Source: Alistipes sp. Zagget8
GTDB lineage: Bacteria; Bacteroidota; Bacteroidia; Bacteroidales; Rikenellaceae
Direction: 5' to 3'
Assembly: GCA_001941065.1 (NCBI GenBank)
Contig: MSHJ01000005.1
Span: 186,001-250,000, forward strand
Length of the DNA: 64,000 bases
The translations under genes and the position numbers were made by a program. Of the stretch, positions 18,816 through 27,338 are shown in pieces; the first letter of the stretch is position 1; every line of letters starts with the position of its first letter. Under the pieces are notes generated by a model, which was not told the DNA's origin, searched no databases, and saw nothing but the letters and a program-made list of their open reading frames with translations.

Positions 18816-21800
18816 ATGCTGAAACTCAAACCTACGCTTCTTCTGCTCGCTGTCCTTTCCCTGTTTTCCGGCCGGGTCTCCGCCGCCATCGAATTCCGCA
18901 CGCTGTCGGTCAACGAAGGCTTGTCGCAAAGCACCGTGCTGGCCATTGCACAGGACGGAATGGGACGTATCTGGATGGGCACGCAGGACGGGCTGAACTG
19001 TTATGACGGCTATTCGTTCACGGTGTTCCGCCACATCGAGGGCGATGCGCAGAGCCTGGGCGACAACTCGGTCAACGCACTTTTCGCCGACGGGGGGCTG
19101 CTCTGGATCGGCACCGCGTCGGGACTGTCGTGTTACGACGCGGCGACGCAGTCGTTCGAAAATTTCCGCCTCGAGGGGCGCAACATGCAGGTCGCCGACA
19201 TCGCCGCCACGGCCGGCGGCGACCTGATCCTCGCCACCGACCTCGGCATCGTGCTCTTCGACCGTGCGAACCGCGAGCTCGAAATCCGGACCTACCTCAC
19301 GGGCATCAGCGTGCACGCCGTCTGCCCCTCGCGCGACGGTTTTCTGGTCGGGACCTCCAACGGCATCTACACCTACTCCTCCACCTACGGCAATGCCGTG
19401 CGCATCCTGCCGCAGATGGCCCGTTACGACATCGCCAGCATCGTCGCCGACGGCGACGGATACTGGGTCGCCACCCACGGCAACGGCCTCTACCGGCTCG
19501 ACGGGGCGCTGCAGGTCACTGCCCGCTATGACGCCGCGTCGAATCCCGGGCTGGTCTCGAACTACATCCGCGTGCTGAAAACCGACTCCGCGGGGCGTCT
19601 CTGGATCGGCACGTTCGACGGACTCTCGATCCGCGATCCCCAGAGCGGACGCTTCGAACGCTATGTGCACACCTCCGAGCCGGGGTCGCTGAGCCACAAC
19701 TCGATCCGTTCCATCTTCATCGACGCCCAGCGCGGCGTCTGGCTCGGGACCTACTACGGCGGGGTGAGCTACTACCATCCGCTGGCCCGCCGCTTCGGGG
19801 TGCTGCGCCACGATCCGACGCGCAACTCGCTGGGCGACAATACGGTGAGCTGTATCGTCGAGGACCCCGCGTCGGAGAGCCTCTGGATCGGCACCAACGA
19901 CGACGGCGTGAACCTCTACGACCGCCGCACGGGGCGTTTCTCGGAGTTCAACACCGCCAGCGGCTCCCTGCTGTCGAACAACGTCAAATGCGTGCTTCCC
20001 GACGGCCGCGGCCGCGTATGGATAGGCACCCACGCCGGAGGGCTGAGTTCGATGGACGCCACCACGCGGCGCGTGCGCCACTATCCGGTCAACGCCTCGA
20101 TCCCGATCAACAACAGCTGCTACGCCCTGCTCGACGGCGGCGACGGCACGCTGTGGGTCGGCACGCTCAACGGACTGCTGTCGTTCGACACCGCCGCGGG
20201 ACGTTTCTCACGCCACCTTTGCGCCGATTACGAGCCCCGGCTGGGGTCGCTGCAAATCACGACCTTCTTCCGCGATTCGAAAAACCGCGTGTGGATCGGC
20301 ACCGGGGCCGGGCTGTACCTCTGGCAGCCCGACGCGCGGCAGGTGATGACCTGCGAACTGACGCCGGTGAAGGACGAAATTTCCCCCCCCCCGCCGGGAT
20401 ATCACCGTGATGTGCGTCACGGAGGACTCACATCATAATATCTGGGTCGGCACCCGCCACGGGCTGTTCCGCTACAACGCCTCGGACAATTCGTTCACGC
20501 GCTTCTCCGTGGCCGACGGCCTGCCCAACGATTTCGTCTACGGCATCCTCGAGGACGAACTGGCGCGGCTGTGGATTTCGACCAACAACGGCATGGCGTG
20601 CTTCGATACGCAGAAAAACACCTTCCGCCGCTACACCCTGCGCGACGGCATCGCCAACAACCAGTTCAACCTCTACTCCTACTGCCGGAGCCGCGACGGA
20701 ATTTTCTGGTTCGGCGGCATCGGCGGCATCACGTGGTTCCGGCCCCACGACCTGGTGGACAACCCCTTTGCGCCCGAGCCGCAGATCACGGGCGTCGACG
20801 TGGCCGATGCCGACGGCGACCGCCGCGTGCGCATCGAGCGCGATTCGGCGGGGCGGGTCACGGCGGCGGCGTTCCCCTCGGTGCGCAACATCTTCACGGT
20901 GCGCTTCGTGGCGGTCAATCCGCTGGCCGGGGGCCGCAACACCTTCGCCTACAAGCTCGAAGGATTCAACACCCGCTGGTACGAGACCTCGCACCTCGAG
21001 GCCAACTACTCGAACCTCAAGCCCGGGCACTATGTTTTCAAGGTCCGCGCGGCGAACAACGACGGACGCTGGAACGACGAGCCCGCGACGGTCGAAATCC
21101 GCGTGCTGCCGATGTGGTGGCAGACCCTCGCGGCGAAGATTCTGTGGGTGTTGCTGGCGCTGGGATTCGTCGGGGGCGTCGTGGCGGCGCTGCTGGGCCG
21201 CATGAAGATGAAGATGCAGCTGCGGCTGGAGCGCATGGAGAAGGAGTCGATCGGTCAGCTCAGCCAGGAGAAAATCCGTTTCTACATCAACCTCTCGCAC
21301 GAACTGCGCACGCCGCTGACGCTGATCCTCTCGCCCCTGCAGGAAATCCGCGAACACGGCACGGCCGACAAATACGTCTCCTCGCGCCTGAACTACATCT
21401 ACCGCAACAGCCTCAAACTCCTGCACATCATCAACCAGCTGCTGGACTACCGCAAGGCCGAACTGGAGATGTTCAAGATGAAAGTCGCCGTGCAGGATGT
21501 CGACGCCATCGTCGCCGAGGTTTTCTCGATGTTCGAGGAGGTGGCCCAGAACCGCGACATGGACTATATCCTCAGCTCCGAGCTGCGGGGCGAGGCGCTG
21601 CCTGTCGACCGGATGTTCCTCGAGATGATGCTCACCAACCTGCTGTCGAACGCCTTCAAATTCACGCCCGACGGCGGCATCATCCGCGTCGCCCTGCAGC
21701 GCGGCGAGGGGTGCTTCCGCCTCACGGTCCGCGATACCGGCATCGGCATTCCGCAGGACCAGCAGGAGCGCATCTTCGAGCGTTTTTACCAGGTCAACGA

Positions 21801-22848
21801 ATCGCACGACGGTTCGGGCATCGGGCTGTCGATCGTCCGCCGCATCGTCGAACTGCACGAGGGCTCGATCACGCTGCGGAGCGAGCCGGGGCGTTTCTCG
21901 GAGTTCACCATCACGCTGCCCGACGACATCGAGGCCTATCCGGCCGGGAAACGCGCCGGGGAGCACGACGTGCGGGCTTCGATTATCCGCGACGCCGAGA
22001 AATTCCTGCCCGAGGAGTGGTCGGGCGAGGGCAGTGATTTCGCACCTGCCGAGGAGGTTCCGGAGCAGACGCGCGGGACGATTCTCTTGGCCGAGTCCAA
22101 CGCCGAGGTGGCACGCTATGTCGCCGACCATTTCAAGGCCCATTACAGCGTCGAGGTGGCGGCCGACGGCAACGACGCCCTCGAACGGCTCAAGACGCTG
22201 GAGCCCGACATCATCATCGCCGACCGTGTGCTGCCGGGAATCGACGGGCTGAAACTCTGCCAGGCGGTGAAGCAGAACATCCGCACCTGCCATATTCCGG
22301 TGGTGATTCTCGCCACAGAAGGCAGCGTCGAGGAGCAGATCACGGGCATCGAGGCCGGAGCCGACAGCTACCTGCCGATGCCGCTGTCGATTTCGCTGTT
22401 AGCGGCCAACGTCCAGAACCTGCTGAAAGCCCGCTACCGGATGCGCCACTACTATTCGGACGATGCGGAGATCGACCCCGACAAGATCACCTCCAACTCG
22501 ATGGACGGGGAGTTCCTCAAAAAGGCCATCCGCATCGTCGAGGAGAACATGGACAACGAGGAGTTCTCGTCGAACGATTTCAGCAAGGCGCTCTGCATGA
22601 GCCGTTCGAACCTCCACCTGAAGATGAAATCCATCACGGGCGAGTCGGCCACGAAATTCATCCGCAAGATTCGTTTCAACTACGCCTGCAAACTGCTGCT
22701 GGACCGCAAATACTCGATTTCGGAGATCAGTTCGATGGTGGGCTTCAACTCCCCGTCGTATTTCGCCACGAGCTTCAAGAAGCACGTCGGATGCCTGCCC
22801 ACGGAGTATGTCCGCAGCCGCACCAAGGGCGGAGAGAAGGCAGGGTAG
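18816..22848 (+). pseudogene. Hybrid two-component system regulator (HTCS), frameshifted at a C10 tract
   Basis: A single HTCS is split into frames 18816-20438 and about 20383-22848. Removing one C from the ten-C run at 20383-20392 restores one 1343-residue protein. It has a signal peptide and at least twelve propeller repeats (RIWMGTQDGL, RLWIGTFDGL, NIWVGTRHGL and so on) before and after the shift. A Y_Y_Y domain follows (NTFAYKLEGFNTRWYE), then one transmembrane helix near 767-790. The histidine kinase core comes next (INLSHELRTPLT, His828; NLLSNAFKFTPDGG), then a receiver (Asp1136) and an AraC-type DNA-binding domain (SEISSMVGFNSPSYFATSFK). HTCS sense oligosaccharides in the periplasm and activate nearby glycan genes. 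The receiver lacks two usual residues: AESN replaces the acidic pair and ATEG replaces the lysine. If the shift is real, the kinase and DNA-binding halves are not made from the normal start. Confidence 0.88.
20383..20392 (+). repeat. C10 homopolymer in the HTCS coding region
   Basis: Ten consecutive C lie exactly where the reading frame changes. Nine C would read ATT TCC CCC CCC CGC CGG GAT ATC ACC in one open frame. Such tracts are prone to slippage and also to sequencing error. Confidence 0.9.
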
Positions 22849-22866
22849 CCCCTTTAATATAAATGA

Positions 22867-22907
22867 AATTCCCCGGAATCTTGCGAAAAGGTTCCGGGGA
22901 ATTTTTT
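22867..22907. terminator. Bidirectional terminator between HTCS and prs
   Basis: AATTCCCCGGAA and TTCCGGGGAATT pair perfectly around a 13-base loop, with TTTTTT on the plus side and an A-rich flank on the other. It serves both convergent genes. Confidence 0.8.
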
Positions 22908-22925
22908 GGGTGGGAGTCGGTTCTC

Positions 22926-23867
22926 CTATTTGGAGAAGATCGACGAGATTTCCTTGTAGTTGTGCACGCGCTCGATGACGTCGGCGAAGAGGTCGGCGAC
23001 CGACAGGACGGTGAATTTGTGCAGGTCCTTGTCGGGGTTGAGCGGAATGGTGTCCGTCACGATCACCTCCTGCAGGGCGCTCTCGTTGATGCGCTCGTAG
23101 GCCGGGCCCGAAAGCACCGGGTGGGTGATGGCGGCGCGGACGCTCTTCGCCCCGCGGGCCATGAGCATGTCGGCGGCCATGCAGATCGTGCCGGCGGTGT
23201 CGATCATGTCGTCGACAATCAGCACGTTACGGCCTTCCACGTCGCCGATGGCGGTCATCTTGCCCACGACGTTGGCCTTGGCGCGTTCCTTGTGCGAAAT
23301 GATGATCGGCGTACCGAGCAGCTTCGAGTAGGTGTTGGCGCGTTTGGCGCCGCCCATGTCGGGAGCTGCGATCGAGAGGTCCTCGATGTTGAGGCTCTTG
23401 ATGTAGGGAACGAAGATGCCGCTGGCGTAGAGGGCATCGACCGGAACGTCGAAAAATCCCTGAATCTGGTCGGCGTGCAGGTCCATCGTCATCACGCGGT
23501 CGACGCCTGCGGCCATCAGCATGTTGGCCACCAGCTTGGCTCCGATCGGCACGCGGGGACGGTCCTTGCGGTCCTGGCGCGCCCAGCCGAAATAGGGCAC
23601 CACGGCCACGACCTGATAAGCCGACGCACGGCGTGCCGCGTCGATCATCATCAGCAGCTCCATGAGGTTGTCCGAGGGCGGGAAGGTAGACTGGATGATA
23701 AAGACCGTACAGCCGCGGATCGACTCGTTGTAGCAGGGCTGAAATTCGCCGTCGCTGAAACGCAGGACCTCCGACTGCCCGAGCGTCGTGCCGAAGCTCG
23801 CGGCGATCTTGGTGGCCAGGTATTCCGAACCGCGTCCGGTGAAGATTTTGATTTTGTGGATAGCCAT
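22926..23867 (-). CDS. prs: Ribose-phosphate pyrophosphokinase (PRPP synthetase)
   Basis: The 313-residue protein matches class I PRPP synthetases over its length. It makes phosphoribosyl pyrophosphate from ribose 5-phosphate and ATP for purine, pyrimidine, histidine, tryptophan and NAD synthesis. Visible motifs are FSDGEFQPCYNESIRG near the start, the ATP/flexible-loop block PYFGWARQDRKDRPRVPIGA, the metal site MTMDLHADQIQGFF and the PRPP loop VLIVDDMIDTAGT. It is monocistronic: a -7 TATATTTG lies upstream (23894-23901, minus strand) and a terminator lies on each side. Confidence 0.97.
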   Translation of the reverse strand: MAIHKIKIFTGRGSEYLATKIAASFGTTLGQSEVLRFSDGEFQPCYNESIRGCTVFIIQSTFPPSDNLMELLMMIDAARRASAYQVVAVVPYFGWARQDRKDRPRVPIGAKLVANMLMAAGVDRVMTMDLHADQIQGFFDVPVDALYASGIFVPYIKSLNIEDLSIAAPDMGGAKRANTYSKLLGTPIIISHKERAKANVVGKMTAIGDVEGRNVLIVDDMIDTAGTICMAADMLMARGAKSVRAAITHPVLSGPAYERINESALQEVIVTDTIPLNPDKDLHKFTVLSVADLFADVIERVHNYKEISSIFSK

Positions 23868-23893
23868 AGGTTACGAGGATTTTTTTGACGTTG

Positions 23894-23901
23894 CAAATAT
23901 A
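23894..23901 (-). promoter_or_regulatory. -7 element of prs
   Basis: TATATTTG on the minus strand matches TAnnTTTG, 27 bases before the prs start. A good -33 was not seen at the usual spacing. Confidence 0.5.
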
Positions 23902-23914
23902 GGACAATAGGATT

Positions 23915-23946
23915 GAAAAATGCGCCCGCGCGGACGCATTTTTTCA
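23915..23946 (-). terminator. Terminator downstream of ysxC
   Basis: AAAAATGCG and CGCATTTTTT flank a GC-rich centre in the gap between prs and ysxC, giving a symmetric stem with T-runs on both sides. It lies 63 bases past the ysxC stop in the direction of transcription. Confidence 0.55.
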
Positions 23947-24008
23947 ACAATCGGTTAAACATTTCCGGAACCGGCCGGTTTTCGCACCGGGGACCGGGGC
24001 GGTTGGGG

Positions 24009-24605
24009 TCAGTTTTGCCGTAAGCATTCGTCGATGAAGGCGAGGATTTCCTCGCGTCCGGAGCCTTTCTCCGCCGAGGAGACGAACATCGGCGGCAGCT
24101 CCTCCCACTGCTCGGCGAGGGCGGTCCGGAACCGTTCCACGCTCTTCTGCTGCTGGGTTTTCGAGAGTTTGTCGGCCTTGGTGAAGATGATGGCGAACGG
24201 AATGCCGTTTTCGCCCAGCATCTCGATGAAGCGCAGGTCGATTTTCTGGGGTTCGAGGCGGATGTCCGCCAGCACGAACAGGAAATGCATCTTCTCGCAC
24301 TTGAGGATGTAGTCGGTGATGAGCTTCGAGAACTCCCCGCGCTGTGCCTTCGACGTGCGTGCGTAGCCGTAGCCCGGCAGGTCGACGAGGTACCAGGCGT
24401 CGTTGATGCGGAAATGGTTCACCAGCCGCGTCTTGCCGGGGGTTCCCGACACCTTGGCCAGTCCGTTGCGGGCAGTGAGCATGTTGATGAGCGACGACTT
24501 GCCGACGTTGCTGCGCCCGATGAAGGCGATGTCCTTCAGGTCGTCCTTCGGGACCTGCGAAATGCGCTCCGACGAGCATTTGAATTCGGCTTTGGTGATC
24601 TGCAT
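24009..24605 (-). CDS. ysxC: Ribosome biogenesis GTP-binding protein YsxC/EngB
   Basis: The 198-residue GTPase has the full set of G motifs: G1 GRSNVGKSS, a G2 threonine in the region after GTPGKTR, G3 DLPGYGYA, G4 FTKADK and G5 SSAEKGSG. The family helps late assembly of the large ribosomal subunit and is usually essential. The start at 24605 (MQITKAEF) is chosen because the frame upstream runs through the promoter and the repeat element. A near-perfect promoter (TTTG-N19-TATCTTTG) lies 18-48 bases upstream. Confidence 0.95.
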   Translation of the reverse strand: MQITKAEFKCSSERISQVPKDDLKDIAFIGRSNVGKSSLINMLTARNGLAKVSGTPGKTRLVNHFRINDAWYLVDLPGYGYARTSKAQRGEFSKLITDYILKCEKMHFLFVLADIRLEPQKIDLRFIEMLGENGIPFAIIFTKADKLSKTQQQKSVERFRTALAEQWEELPPMFVSSAEKGSGREEILAFIDECLRQN

Positions 24606-24622
24606 CGGTCTGTGATTTTCCA

Positions 24623-24653
24623 CAAAGATACGAAAAAACCGGGTGGTTCCAAA
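24623..24653 (-). promoter_or_regulatory. ysxC promoter inside a repeat element
   Basis: On the minus strand TTTG (24650-24653), 19 bases and TATCTTTG (24623-24630) match the Bacteroidetes consensus exactly. The -33 box belongs to the dispersed repeat described at 24632-24720. Confidence 0.75.
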
Positions 24654-24720
24654 CCCGAACGGCATACGGCTCGGCAAAACCTCCCGACCCCTAAAAGTGT
24701 CGTTACGACGCCGAAAAAGT
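24632..24720. repeat. Dispersed about 82-bp repeat, copy A (intergenic)
   Basis: This copy aligns along its whole length with the tandem copies at 49241-49404. Shared blocks include the poly-A start, CCAAA-CCGAA, CGGCAAAACCT-CCGACCCC and TAAAAGTG-CGTTACG. Its hairpin GTGTCG-TTA-CGACGC keeps base pairing relative to GTGCCG-TTA-CGGCAC in the other copies (T-A instead of C-G in the fourth pair). It fills almost all of the gap between creD and ysxC. Confidence 0.75.
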
Positions 24721-24722
24721 TT

Positions 24723-26084
24723 TTACCTTTCTCCCGTCCACTCCATTTTCAGCGAGTAGCGCATCACGGCGGCCAGGATGACGAACAGTCCGATGCTTCC
24801 GGCCAGCAGAGCGTAGGTCTCCAGCTGCAGCAGGATATAGATATACGTGTAGAGGACAGCCAGCAGCCCGCCGATAGAAAGAGCCGTACTGCGGATGCGG
24901 GTGATGCCATAGATGTAGAGGGCGATCAGCGAGGTAGTCATCACGGCCGCTGTGAGGTAGGAAAGCCCGAATCCGAGGTGTTCGGAGATCGAGACCAGCA
25001 GCGAATAGAAAAGCACGAGTCCCAGTCCCACCAGCAGGTATTGGAAAGCGTGGATGTTTTTGCGCTGGGTCATCTCGACGAAGAACACGCCGATAAAGGT
25101 GAGCAGGATGACCAGCAGGCCGTATTTGACCGAGCGCGTCGCCTGCTGGTACTGCGTGACGGGGATGAGCAGGTTTACGCCCAGTTCGCTCTCGGCGATC
25201 ACCTGTTTGAGCCGGTAGTTGCTCTTCTTTATTACCTGCGTGTAGCTGCGGTTCTGGGCCACGACTTTCCATTCGGCCGTGAATCCCTGTTCAGTCACCT
25301 CACGCGAGGAGGGCAGGAAATTGCCGATGAAACTGGGCGTCGGGCAGTCCGAACGCAGTCGGATAACGGTCTGGTCGCCCACCGGTGCGAAATAGAGGGC
25401 GGCCGAACCTTTGAGTTTCAGCCTGATCTCGAAGGGAACGCTCTCGCCCGGTTTGTCCAGCCATTCACGCAGGTCGATACGGGCCGTCACGCCTGTATCG
25501 AAGCAGTCGTTGTCCGAGTCGGTGACGGTGGGGAAGTTCTTGCCGTTCCAGTCGATCCCGATATTCTCTTCGATACCCCGCAGGTCGGAGATGCCGACCG
25601 AAACGGTCGCAAAACCCATGTAGAGATGGTCGTGCAGGGTTTTCAGATCATTCGGGATCAGGAACGATCCCGTGAGGGTTATCTCCGTGCTGTAAACGTT
25701 GGTGTCGTAGAGTCCCCGCCGGAGCTGTTGGCAGGCGACGCTGCCGTCGATGGTGAGATTTTCGGGCAGGATGTTGATCGAGGTCTTTTCCCTGGAGGTC
25801 TTTCCGTCGGCGTCCTTCACCTCGTAGTAGTAGGGAATGGTCACGACGGGGCCCGTGATATGCTGTTCGCCGCTCCACATCCGGGCGACCTCTTGCTGAG
25901 CGTCCTCCATCATCTCCATGCGCTCGTCTATCAGCGACAGGATCATGCCGCCGGGAATCAGCAGGATCAGCATGATGATGCCGATGAATACGATTTTGAG
26001 CGTCAGCGGGTTGCCGTTCTGTCGCTTCTGCGGTTCGGGGGTTCCGGACTCTTGTGCCGGAAGGTTTTCGGGATTGTTCTTCAT
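24723..26084 (-). CDS. creD: Inner-membrane protein CreD
   Basis: The 453-residue protein has one transmembrane helix near residue 35 (IVFIGIIMLILLIPGGMILSL). A large extracytoplasmic domain follows (residues 60-310), then five or six helices in the last 140 residues (SVKYGLLVILLTFIGVFFVEM, FQYLLVGLGLVLFYSLLV and so on). This is the layout of CreD/Cet-type envelope proteins. In enterobacteria CreD is controlled by CreBC and linked to envelope stress and colicin tolerance; its molecular activity is not known. Here it sits beside a small winged-helix regulator and a membrane protein and shares their palindromic operator, so those genes probably replace CreBC control. Confidence 0.88.
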   Translation of the reverse strand: MKNNPENLPAQESGTPEPQKRQNGNPLTLKIVFIGIIMLILLIPGGMILSLIDERMEMMEDAQQEVARMWSGEQHITGPVVTIPYYYEVKDADGKTSREKTSINILPENLTIDGSVACQQLRRGLYDTNVYSTEITLTGSFLIPNDLKTLHDHLYMGFATVSVGISDLRGIEENIGIDWNGKNFPTVTDSDNDCFDTGVTARIDLREWLDKPGESVPFEIRLKLKGSAALYFAPVGDQTVIRLRSDCPTPSFIGNFLPSSREVTEQGFTAEWKVVAQNRSYTQVIKKSNYRLKQVIAESELGVNLLIPVTQYQQATRSVKYGLLVILLTFIGVFFVEMTQRKNIHAFQYLLVGLGLVLFYSLLVSISEHLGFGLSYLTAAVMTTSLIALYIYGITRIRSTALSIGGLLAVLYTYIYILLQLETYALLAGSIGLFVILAAVMRYSLKMEWTGER

Positions 26085-26112
26085 GGTGTTATTGTGTTAT
26101 GGTTTAAAAAGT

Positions 26113-26129
26113 ACTTTGAAATACAAAGT
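26113..26129. promoter_or_regulatory. Palindromic operator upstream of creD
   Basis: ACTTTG-AAATA-CAAAGT, 29 bases before the creD start. The same palindrome with spacer TAATG occurs at 27101-27117 before the regulator operon, and both are preceded by AAAAAGT. The minus-strand arm CTTTG overlaps a TAAACTTTG sequence close to a -7 box. Confidence 0.7.
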
Positions 26130-26149
26130 TTATGGAGAAAAAAAAGAAC

Positions 26150-26464
26150 TCACTCTCCGGATGTCTGCGATGCTGCATTGAGGAGCGATTCGAGGGCCTG
26201 CAGATGGCGGCGAAACGCCTCGCGGCCCTGGTCCGTCGCACGATAGGAGGTGTTGGGCACCCGTCCGACGAACTGCTTCACCGAGACGATGTAGCCGGCA
26301 TTCTCCAGCGTCCGCGTGTGAGTCACCAAGTTACCGTCGGTCAGGTTGAGTAACGTACGCAACGACTTAAAATCCATGCTTTCGTTGACCATCAGCACGG
26401 CCATAATGCCCAGCCGGATCTTGCTTTCGAGCGTCTTGTCGATATTTTCGAGGTTGAGGTTCAC
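26150..26464 (-). CDS. Winged-helix transcriptional regulator
   Basis: The 104-residue protein is a single winged-helix domain (SKIRLGIMAVLMVNESMDF, then LRTLLNLTDGNLVTHTRTLE as recognition region and wing). It resembles the small MarR/PadR-like regulators that accompany creD in Bacteroidetes. The start is a GTG at 26464 that overlaps the stop of the upstream membrane-protein gene by four bases (GTGA); no ATG fits. Matching palindromes before its own operon and before creD point to it as the DNA-binding factor and to autoregulation. This is inference from position. Confidence 0.8.
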   Translation of the reverse strand: MNLNLENIDKTLESKIRLGIMAVLMVNESMDFKSLRTLLNLTDGNLVTHTRTLENAGYIVSVKQFVGRVPNTSYRATDQGREAFRRHLQALESLLNAASQTSGE

Positions 26465-27090
26465 CGCTTGTCTTTTGTTGCGAGGAATAGCAATCCGTAG
26501 AGTATGTTGAATACGCCGAATCCGGCGGCCCAGAAAATAAGGGCATAACCTTGGTAGAAACTGTCGGCGAGGCCCAGCGCCAGTTCGGCATAGCCCAAGT
26601 AACGGACCGAGCTGAACGTGTGGTTCGATGCCGAGACCAGTGCCATGCCGTAGAATATCAGCATGATCGAAGAGGTCAGCCCGTAATAGCCGTTGACGAA
26701 GAGTGCGAGACTGAAGACGCCGCCGACGATCAGCGGCAGGAAAAAGTTCCAGAGCAAGCGTCGCGCCGTGGCGTCGATCGTGATTTTCATGCCGCTGCGC
26801 CGGGCTTCGAAGTAACTCAGCCCCACGGCGGTAGCGATGCAAAGCAGGACGAGCACGACAGCCGTGCCCAGCAGGGCGTAGATACGCGCATGGGTGTTGA
26901 CCGTCAGCATCGGATCGATGTCCCAGCCGCCGTTGAAAATCCGGTTCACGGTCCAAACGGCTATCAGCGCCAGGATTCCGACCGCGATCGGGGCATAGGC
27001 GCTTACGTTGAGGAAGCGCGACGAACGGTTCATCAGCGTCCGTATCTCTGTCAGGGTCGAATAGACCTCGTTGCCTGCTTTCTGCTGCAT
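26461..27090 (-). CDS. Six-helix membrane protein cotranscribed with the creD regulator
   Basis: The 209-residue protein has about six hydrophobic helices (YAPIAVGILALIAVWTV, YALLGTAVVLVLLCIATAVG, FFLPLIVGGVFSLALFV, IMLIFYGMALVSA, YAELALGLADSF, YALIFWAAGFGVFNILYGLL) and no soluble domain. I do not recognise a function. It is the first gene of a two-gene unit with the winged-helix regulator, so it could be a membrane sensor or anti-regulator for it. The start at 27090 lies 10 bases after the operator; the frame extends to 27141 through the operator and promoter, which argues against the longer form. Confidence 0.7.
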   Translation of the reverse strand: MQQKAGNEVYSTLTEIRTLMNRSSRFLNVSAYAPIAVGILALIAVWTVNRIFNGGWDIDPMLTVNTHARIYALLGTAVVLVLLCIATAVGLSYFEARRSGMKITIDATARRLLWNFFLPLIVGGVFSLALFVNGYYGLTSSIMLIFYGMALVSASNHTFSSVRYLGYAELALGLADSFYQGYALIFWAAGFGVFNILYGLLFLATKDKR

Positions 27091-27100
27091 AGTAAAAAGT

Positions 27101-27142
27101 ACTTTGTAATGCAAAGTTATCGCTAAAATTCGGAATTGCAAA
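27101..27142 (-). promoter_or_regulatory. Promoter with overlapping operator for the creD-regulator operon
   Basis: On the minus strand TTTG (27139-27142), 19 bases and TAACTTTG (27112-27119) form a consensus promoter. The palindrome ACTTTG-TAATG-CAAAGT (27101-27117) overlaps its -7 box, a placement typical of repression. Confidence 0.75.
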
Positions 27143-27205
27143 TTTTTTCACGAAAAAAATCACCGATCGTATCGCAATCGGTTTGTTCCACGGCCGGGTA
27201 TGCCA

Positions 27206-27237
27206 TTTGGAAATCCTGCTTATTCTCAGTATATTTG
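27206..27237 (+). promoter_or_regulatory. Promoter of the choloylglycine-hydrolase-family gene
   Basis: TTTG (27206-27209), 20 bases and TATATTTG (27230-27237) match the consensus exactly. The implied leader is about 95 bases. Confidence 0.75.
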
Positions 27238-27338
27238 ATATCGCATGCAAAAATACGCCATGTCGTTGAAAAGATAAATTTCCGCCCTGTTTTGCACTCC
27301 TTTTGCAGCGAAACAGCCGGACAAAAAACAACCTGCTT

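Noticed and set aside
26150..27331. 393-codon minus-strand ORF spanning the creD regulator region
   Set aside because: Only its last 104 codons are a real protein (winged helix); the rest is a shifted reading of the six-helix membrane protein and of promoter DNA.
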